Shown here: in pieces, positions 59,013 to 64,000 of the stretch | Position numbering within the stretch: position 1 is the first letter of the stretch | How the letters are laid out: every line of letters begins with the position of its first letter | Source: Lactobacillus intestinalis | GTDB taxonomy: Bacteria; Bacillota; Bacilli; Lactobacillales; Lactobacillaceae | Reading direction: 5' to 3' | Assembly: GCF_024397795.1 (NCBI RefSeq) | Contig: NZ_CP072983.1 | Location: 186,001-250,000 of the forward strand | Length of the DNA stretch: 64,000 nt | Program-made: the position numbers and the translations under genes | The notes under the pieces: generated by a model | What the model was told of the DNA's origin: nothing | Databases searched by the model: none | What the model saw: only the letters and a program-made list of their open reading frames with translations

Positions 59013-60566
59013 GTGGCAAAGAAGAATTTAAGCGATTTTGATAAAATTATTGTCTTAGATTTTGGTAGTCAATACAATCAATTGATTACTCGTCGAATTC
59101 GTGATTTTGGTATTTATTCAGAACTTTTACCACATGACTTAAGCATTGAAAAGATCAAAGAAATGGCCCCTAAGGGAATCATCTTTTCTGGTGGTCCAAA
59201 CAGTGTTTACGACAAGGGTGCTTTAAAAGTTGATCCTGAGATTTTTAAGCTTGGTATTCCAATTTTGGGGATTTGTTATGGAATGCAACTTATGAGTTAC
59301 GACTTGGGTGGTAAGGTTGAAAAGGCTGATAACTCAGAATATGGTCGCGCTGATATCGAAGTGACTGATCCTAATGCAGTTTTGTTTAGCGGCTTGCCAA
59401 GAGAGCAATATGTGTGGATGAGCCACGGTGACTTAGTAACTAAGGCTCCAGAAGGCTTTACTGTAACTGCTAAGAGTAAGAACTGCCCAATTTCTGCAAT
59501 TGCTAACGATGAGAAGAAATTCTACGGAATTCAATTCCATGCCGAAGTTCGCAATTCTGAATATGGTTTAGATATTTTAAAAAACTTCGCATTTAAGGTT
59601 TGTGGTGCCGAAGCAAACTGGACCATGGATGACTTTATTGAAATGCAAGTTGAAGAAATTCGTGAAAAAGTTGGCGATAAGAAGGTCATCTTAGGTCTTT
59701 CTGGTGGGGTTGATTCTAGTGTTACTGCTACTCTTCTTCATAAGGCAATTGGCGATCAATTAACTGCGATTTTTGTTGATCACGGGATGCTTCGTAAAGA
59801 TGAAGGCGATCAAGTAATGCAAGCTTTGAACAAGGATCTTGGCGTTAATATTATTCGCGTGAATGCACAAGAACGTTTCTTGAATAAGCTCAAGGGAGTA
59901 ACTGATCCTGAACAAAAACGTAAGATCATTGGTAAAGAATTTATTGAAGTCTTCAACGAAGAAGCTAAAAAGTTAAAAGATGTTGACTTCTTAGCTCAAG
60001 GTACTTTATATACAGATGTTATTGAGTCAGGAACTAACACTGCTCAAACTATTAAGTCACACCACAATGTTGGTGGCCTTCCTGAGGACATGCACTTTGA
60101 ATTAATTGAACCACTTCGTAAACTTTTCAAGGATGAAGTTCGTGAACTTGGTGAAAAGCTCGGTATTCCTCATGATTTGGTATGGCGTCAACCATTCCCA
60201 GGTCCAGGTCTTGGTATTCGTGTTATTGGTGAAGTTACTGAAGACAAGCTTAAGATTGTGCGTGAATCAGATGCGATTTTACGTGAAGAAATTAAGAATG
60301 CTGGTCTTCAAGAAGATATTTGGCAATACTTCACTGTTTTACCAGGTATTCGTTCAGTTGGTGTTATGGGGGATGGTCGTACTTATGACTACACCATCGG
60401 TATTCGTGCCGTAACTTCAATTGATGGTATGACTGCTGACTTTGCCCAAATTCCATGGGATGTTTTGAGCAAGATTTCTACTAGAATCGTAGATGAATGT
60501 GACCACATTAACCGCGTAGTTTACGATATTACCAGTAAGCCACCTTCCACTATTGAATGGGAATAA
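59013..60566 (+). CDS. guaA: GMP synthase (glutamine-hydrolysing)
   Basis: The 517-aa enzyme converts XMP to GMP. The N-terminal glutaminase shows GICYGMQ (Cys) and QFHAEV; the ATP-pyrophosphatase domain has [10 protein letters not shown]; the C-terminal dimerisation domain ends [11 protein letters not shown] at 59013 follows GAGGGAG. The 3' end of guaA is a known target for tyrosine integrases; see the repeats just downstream. Confidence 0.96.
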   Translation: MAKKNLSDFDKIIVLDFGSQYNQLITRRIRDFGIYSELLPHDLSIEKIKEMAPKGIIFSGGPNSVYDKGALKVDPEIFKLGIPILGICYGMQLMSYDLGGKVEKADNSEYGRADIEVTDPNAVLFSGLPREQYVWMSHGDLVTKAPEGFTVTAKSKNCPISAIANDEKKFYGIQFHAEVRNSEYGLDILKNFAFKVCGAEANWTMDDFIEMQVEEIREKVGDKKVILGLSGGVDSSVTATLLHKAIGDQLTAIFVDHGMLRKDEGDQVMQALNKDLGVNIIRVNAQERFLNKLKGVTDPEQKRKIIGKEFIEVFNEEAKKLKDVDFLAQGTLYTDVIESGTNTAQTIKSHHNVGGLPEDMHFELIEPLRKLFKDEVRELGEKLGIPHDLVWRQPFPGPGLGIRVIGEVTEDKLKIVRESDAILREEIKNAGLQEDIWQYFTVLPGIRSVGVMGDGRTYDYTIGIRAVTSIDGMTADFAQIPWDVLSKISTRIVDECDHINRVVYDITSKPPSTIEWE

Positions 60567-60655
60567 GCGGACAATGTAATTTGAATGGTAAACCTTGATT
60601 TAAAAGCATTTAAAGGAATGAAACCAGCTCAAAAATAATAAAAAAAGATAAGGTT

Positions 60656-60780
60656 GTATGCCAAAATATATGCCAAAAATATAAATAGGGATGCATGGTA
60701 AAACCTTTGTAATAGCAGTAATTGGAGAAGATGATATTTGATTCGAAGAAGTATCATGTTTGCCAAAGTATGCCAAAATA
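60656..60780. repeat. Repeated TATGCCAAAA motifs after guaA, possible integration scar
   Basis: GTATGCCAAAATA occurs at 60656-60668 and again at 60768-60780. Each is accompanied by a further TGCCAAA unit (60671 region and 60761 region), so four copies lie in 125 bp. The interval 60567-60810 has no gene. The pattern looks like integrase arm or att-flank DNA left by an element at the guaA 3' end. Confidence 0.4.
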
Positions 60781-60781
60781 A

Positions 60782-60812
60782 GAAGCCTTTAGTATAAAAA
60801 CTAAGGGCTTTT
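60782..60812. terminator. Terminator between guaA side and the HxlR gene
   Basis: AAGCCTTTAGT pairs with ACTAAGGGCTT around ATAAAA; it can serve both directions. Confidence 0.65.
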
Positions 60813-61146
60813 ATTCATGTAATTGATTATACTTATTTCCCCATTTTTCCATTTCTAGAATTAATGGAGTAAGAGTTTTACCTAATGATGTTAATTGATA
60901 ACTGGTTTTAGGCGGCACGGTTGGAAAGATCGTTTTAGCAATAATTTGATCGTTTTCTAATTCTTTTAATTGCAGTGATAACATTCGTCTTGAACAATTA
61001 GGCATCAACTTCTGCAATTCATTGAAGCGACAGTTCTTTTCTTTGATTAAATGATAGATAATTACGCTTTTCCATTTGCCTGAGATAATTTGAAGTGTGC
61101 TTTCAACAGGACAACCTTCGGCACAATTATAAATATGATGTGGCAT
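60811..61146 (-). CDS. HxlR-family transcriptional regulator
   Basis: The 111-aa winged-helix protein has Cys8 and Cys12 (CAEGCPVE), the HTH core RFNELQKLMPNCSRRMLSLQ and a wing with PPKTSYQLT. Members sense redox or reactive aldehydes through the N-terminal Cys. It is divergent from an MDR-type oxidoreductase, which is its likely target. Confidence 0.9.
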   Translation of the reverse strand: MPHHIYNCAEGCPVESTLQIISGKWKSVIIYHLIKEKNCRFNELQKLMPNCSRRMLSLQLKELENDQIIAKTIFPTVPPKTSYQLTSLGKTLTPLILEMEKWGNKYNQLHE

Positions 61147-61211
61147 TCTCTCACCTCGATATAATAATTCATTTTAAATCTTTATATTGGATCTAGCTAG
61201 GGAAGAATTTG

Positions 61212-61275
61212 TTACTTAGTAAGAAAAAATTCACTTCTTGTTTTTATTTATATTCCACTTACAATTAATTAGTAA
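61212..61275. promoter_or_regulatory. Candidate HxlR operator pair
   Basis: TTACT-T-AGTAA (61212-61222) and TTAC-N9-GTAA (61259-61275) are two inverted repeats of the same half-site in the divergent intergenic region. Confidence 0.4.
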
Positions 61276-61293
61276 ATAGAAAAGGAGATAAAA

Positions 61294-62319
61294 ATGAAAG
61301 CAATTGGATTTAAAAAACATTTGAAAATTGATGATCCTGAAAGCCTGATTGACTTTGAAATGAAAAAGCCTACTGCTAAGGGACATGATTTGCTGGTAAA
61401 AGTAAATGCAGTATCAGTCAATCCGGTAGATATTGGAGTAAGAAAAGGAGGACATTCAGTTTTAAAGACTCCAAAAGTAATTGGCTGGGATGCATGTGGT
61501 GTAGTTGAAGAAGTAGGATCTAAGGTTAGCCTTTTTAAACCTGGTGATCGTATATTTTATGCAGGTTCATTTATTCGCTCAGGTAGTGATAGTGAGTATC
61601 AACTGGTTGATGAAAGAATAGTTGGTCATGCTCCAGAAACTTTAAAAGATAATGAAGCAGCCGCAATGCCTTTAACCTCTCTTACCGCATACGAAGCCTT
61701 ATTTGAACAAATGGATTTAACCTGGAATCAAGAGAATAATCAACATAAAACAATTTTAATTATTAATGGTGCTGGAGGAGTAGGGTCTGTTGCAACTCAA
61801 CTAGCACATTTAGCAGGGCTAACAGTTATTGCTACTGCATCTCGCCCAGACAGTATCAAATGGACACAAGATCATGGTGCTGATTATGTAGTAAATCACC
61901 GTGAAGATTTGGTAAAACAAGTGAGAAAATTAGGTTTCAAGTATGTTGATTATATTTTGGAATTAAAAGATTTAGATGGTCACTGGAAAGAAATGTGTGA
62001 ATTAATTAAGCCTGAAGGACACATTGTTTCAATTACTGAAAACCATCGTCCAATTAATTTGAGATTGTTAACTAAAAAGAAAGCACACTTTTCATGGGAA
62101 TGGATGTATACAAAATCCTATTATCAAACAGATGATATGATTACTCAGCATGATATTTTAGACAAAATCGCGCAAATGTTAGATAGTGGTAAACTTAGAT
62201 GCACTATGACTAAGTCATTAACACCTTTGAATGCAACAAATTTACGCAAGGCTCATAAATTAGTGGAAAGTGGTCACATGACTGGAAAAGTTGTGGTTTC
62301 TGACTGGGAGAATAATTAA
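61294..62319 (+). CDS. MDR-superfamily NAD(P)H-dependent oxidoreductase (zinc-type alcohol dehydrogenase-like/quinone reductase)
   Basis: The 341-aa enzyme has a GroES-like N-terminal domain (LLVKVNAVSVNPVDIGVRKG) and a Rossmann cofactor site INGAGGVGSVATQLA. The catalytic-zinc Cys/His set of true alcohol dehydrogenases is not obvious, so a quinone or enone reductase is more likely. AAAAGGAGA precedes the ATG. Together with HxlR it looks like an electrophile-response pair. Confidence 0.85.
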   Translation: MKAIGFKKHLKIDDPESLIDFEMKKPTAKGHDLLVKVNAVSVNPVDIGVRKGGHSVLKTPKVIGWDACGVVEEVGSKVSLFKPGDRIFYAGSFIRSGSDSEYQLVDERIVGHAPETLKDNEAAAMPLTSLTAYEALFEQMDLTWNQENNQHKTILIINGAGGVGSVATQLAHLAGLTVIATASRPDSIKWTQDHGADYVVNHREDLVKQVRKLGFKYVDYILELKDLDGHWKEMCELIKPEGHIVSITENHRPINLRLLTKKKAHFSWEWMYTKSYYQTDDMITQHDILDKIAQMLDSGKLRCTMTKSLTPLNATNLRKAHKLVESGHMTGKVVVSDWENN

Positions 62320-62505
62320 GATAGTTCTTACAAGCATTAATTGTTTGCCAGTGACCATTAGTTTACAAGCTAGGGGCCTTTTTTTGCTTTTTTAAGACTA
62401 ATGCTAGACTGGTAGAAATTAATAAAAACAATGAATAGCATTTTAATTATTTTTAGTTGTGTTAATCACTATATGTTTGCAAACCTAGTGTAAAATACAC
62501 CAAGC

Positions 62506-62540
62506 AAAAAAAGCCCCAACTTACGTTGGAGCTTTTTTTC
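62506..62540. terminator. Bidirectional Rho-independent terminator
   Basis: AAAAAAAGCCCCAAC and GTTGGAGCTTTTTTT pair around TTAC, with A and T runs outside. Confidence 0.85.
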
Positions 62541-62615
62541 TATAACCAATCTTAACTAATGTCTTAATTAGCTAACGGTCTAACCGTTATTTCCTCATGA
62601 CTCATATTAGACTTT

Positions 62616-62765
62616 TTATGAAAGAGAGTCAATTAGTTTGGTTAGAATTGATATAAAAGTATTAATTTTTTGATTATCAGAATACCATTCACTGTGCCGA
62701 TTGAACCTTTGAAGAAGACGATTTCCTTCCCTAACTCTGTGCTCTGCTAACTTTTCTATGGCACT
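62616..62765 (-). pseudogene. Possible 3' remnant of a lost gene
   Basis: Forty-nine minus-strand codons are open between two stops and read like protein (EKLAEHRVREGNRLLQRFNR, HSEWYSDNQKINTF) but contain no ATG, GTG or TTG start. It is in the same frame as the 130-aa ORF upstream, separated by four stop codons. Family unknown. Confidence 0.35.
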
Positions 62766-62792
62766 TCAGACTTAATAGGCTTTTTATAGTAT

Positions 62793-63185
62793 TTAATTAA
62801 ACTCAAGCTTATTTGCTTCATCGATCTTAGTTAGGAAAGATGAAACATCAGTAATAATATCATTGGTGTATGAAACATTAATCACATTAACCCAATTTTT
62901 TCTAAGAAAATAGTCGTCAATGTCGTATCTAACTTTAGTTAAGTATTTATAACTAATAAATAGTAGTTCAGAAAAAATCAAATTACGTTTTTGAGGCTGC
63001 ATAACGAAATCCAGTAATAGATCTTTTCCAGAACCTTTAATAAAGTGAAAAAATTCGCAATTGATATGTCTAATCGGATGAAAAGGATATAAAATTTGAG
63101 AATTTAATACTTGTTTTTCAAATTGTCTAAGTAATTTTTGATCTTTTTTACTAATTTGATAATTATTGTTGTTTAAATTAATCAT
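62793..63185 (-). CDS. Hypothetical protein (orphan)
   Basis: The 130-aa cytosolic protein is rich in Asn, Phe, Tyr and Lys (ISKKDQKLLRQFEKQVLNSQ, LRKNWVNVINVSYTND). No signal peptide or membrane segment is evident and I recognise no family. AGGA lies 11 nt before the minus-strand ATG. It is divergent from a TetR-type gene and AT-rich, suggesting accessory DNA. Confidence 0.55.
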   Translation of the reverse strand: MINLNNNNYQISKKDQKLLRQFEKQVLNSQILYPFHPIRHINCEFFHFIKGSGKDLLLDFVMQPQKRNLIFSELLFISYKYLTKVRYDIDDYFLRKNWVNVINVSYTNDIITDVSSFLTKIDEANKLEFN

Positions 63186-63284
63186 CGTATATCAATTCCT
63201 ATTCTTACTATTGCACCTAAAGTATATAAATTGAAAAAAGTAAAAACAATGAATGTTAACTAAGTTGAAAAAGAAAAACTTTTC

Positions 63285-63319
63285 ATATCGAAAGTAAAAA
63301 ATTATTTTACTTTTGATAT
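63285..63319. promoter_or_regulatory. Large inverted repeat upstream of the TetR gene, candidate autoregulatory operator
   Basis: ATATCGAAAGTAAAA and TTTTACTTTTGATAT are complementary at 14 of 15 positions around AATTA. TATAAT at 63317-63322 overlaps the right arm, so a bound repressor would cover the -10. Confidence 0.6.
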
Positions 63320-63391
63320 AATTTTTTTAATAATTAAGTAAAAGAAAGTTACAGATGATAAATATCTAGGAAAGAGAAGTGAGGAACAAGT

Positions 63392-64000
63392 TTGAGTGAT
63401 ATTAGGGTACAGAATACAAAGAATAATTTGATTGCTGCTCTTTTAAGCTGCTTAGAAAATAAGAGTGTGCATAAGTTAAAAGTAAAGGATATTATTGATA
63501 AAGCTGGCGTAAGTACTAGAACGTTTTATCAATATTATTCAGATGTCAATGATCTACTAAGAGATACAGAAGATAGTTTTGTTGCAGAGTATCTAAAAAA
63601 TGTTGAAAAAGATCGTGATTCACTAGGAGATCTTGATTTAGATACACCTTTTGAAGATCAGTTAGAAACTATTTTAAATGCAACAAAAAATACTATTGAG
63701 TTCTGCTATGCACATAAAAAAGAGATTCAACTTTTGTTATCTGACAATGGGGATACGCGTTTCTATAATATGATTTTCCAGACTGGTTGTGAGGAAATTA
63801 TGAAGCGTATGAGCCAGATGAAAAATATTGATGAGTTAAAAATGGACGAAAAAGAGCAAATGAGAATGATGATTAGCGTACAGGTATTTGTACATAGCAT
63901 TATTGGCATGGTAAGAGTCTTGCTTGAATACAGCGATAGGTTAGCTCCATATGACGTTCGTCAGAGTATACTTACATTTTTACGTGAATCACCGGTAGCT
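63392..64000 (+). CDS. TetR/AcrR-family transcriptional regulator, truncated by the window end
   Basis: 203 codons are open to the last base without a stop. The N-terminal HTH reads LKVKDIIDKAGVSTRTFYQY followed by YSDVNDLL, as in TetR regulators. The rest is helical, with FCYAHKKEIQLLLSDNG and ISVQVFVHSIIGMVRVLLE typical of the ligand-binding part of the DhaS/TetR_C-type group. TTG at 63392 follows GTGAGGAAC. The target is unknown and may lie beyond the window. Confidence 0.82.
   Translation, partial: MSDIRVQNTKNNLIAALLSCLENKSVHKLKVKDIIDKAGVSTRTFYQYYSDVNDLLRDTEDSFVAEYLKNVEKDRDSLGDLDLDTPFEDQLETILNATKNTIEFCYAHKKEIQLLLSDNGDTRFYNMIFQTGCEEIMKRMSQMKNIDELKMDEKEQMRMMISVQVFVHSIIGMVRVLLEYSDRLAPYDVRQSILTFLRESPVA

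Larger units (their letters stand above)
62320..62792. other. 473-bp interval without an intact gene
   Basis: The interval holds a bidirectional terminator (62506-62540), a short hairpin TAACGGT-CTA-ACCGTTA (62573-62589) and, on the minus strand, a coding-like remnant (62616-62765). The stretch 62330-62500 shows only AT-rich sequence and a T run after GGGGCC without a clear stem. No promoter could be assigned with confidence. Confidence 0.6.

Noticed and set aside
60590..60640. Short ORF MVNLDLKAFKG... after guaA
   Set aside because: Seventeen codons without a ribosome site; composition is ordinary for intergenic DNA.
62573..62614. Thirteen-codon minus-strand ORF (MSHEEITVRPLAN) covering the hairpin
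   Set aside because: No ribosome site and the sequence is mostly a perfect hairpin; not supported as a gene.

Overview
The window is a low-GC, gene-dense piece of a Lactobacillus chromosome, most likely from the L. johnsonii/gasseri branch of the acidophilus group. The evidence is the SLAP-type surface proteins, the PepE/PepG-type C1 peptidases, an opp operon with two OppA paralogues, a helveticin-J-like bacteriocin, a CBS-less IMP dehydrogenase, and AT-rich lactobacillar codon use. The species call is inference. It is a chromosomal region, not phage or plasmid, because tyrS, trpS, metG, guaA, guaB, pyrG, glmU, prs, rpoE, murA, rsmA and greA are all present.

Layout: 0-2.3 kb, tyrS under a tyrosine T-box, a small SLAP protein and tRNA-Thr. 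2.4-13.5 kb, peptide uptake and breakdown: oppA-oppA, guaB, oppBCDF, a C1 peptidase and an HD hydrolase. 13.5-16.2 kb, an AT-rich accessory island with an Rgg-like regulator, an unlisted 19-codon hydrophobic peptide, a helveticin-J-like bacteriocin and a secreted SLAP-like protein. 16.3-24 kb, pepE, hsp20, greA, an organophosphate antiporter, a CPBP-like membrane protein, tRNA-Gly, an SRAP protein, trpS, dCMP deaminase and a TPM protein. 24-27 kb, an M-box riboswitch and a divergent MgtA-like ATPase. 27-34 kb, metG-tatD-rnmV-rsmA-veg-purR-glmU. 34-41.2 kb, a surface-protein island (four SLAP-type proteins, MupG, and a second copy of the 1.6-2.2 kb SLAP cassette) lying between glmU and prs. 41.3-48 kb, prs, an HD protein, a DUF1934 protein, rpoE, pyrG with a GGGC-type CTP-sensing leader, and murA.

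48-58 kb is accessory and partly decayed. It holds two tandem secreted lysine-rich proteins, a bacteriocin-immunity gene with an in-frame stop, pepD, an AraC regulator, an alpha-galactoside transporter with an in-frame stop, alpha-galactosidase, and a purine permease with a frameshift. Then come xpt behind a guanine riboswitch, guaA (sharing a promoter pattern with guaB), a possible integration scar, an HxlR/MDR reductase pair, an orphan ORF with a gene remnant, and a TetR regulator cut by the window edge.

The themes are peptide-based nitrogen nutrition (opp plus PepG/PepE/PepD), purine control by several mechanisms (PurR, PurBox-like sites, guanine riboswitch, twin guaA/guaB promoters), cell-envelope variation by SLAP paralogues, and bacteriocin biology. 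The best candidate for an undescribed system is the Rgg / micropeptide / helveticin island at 13.55-16.18 kb.
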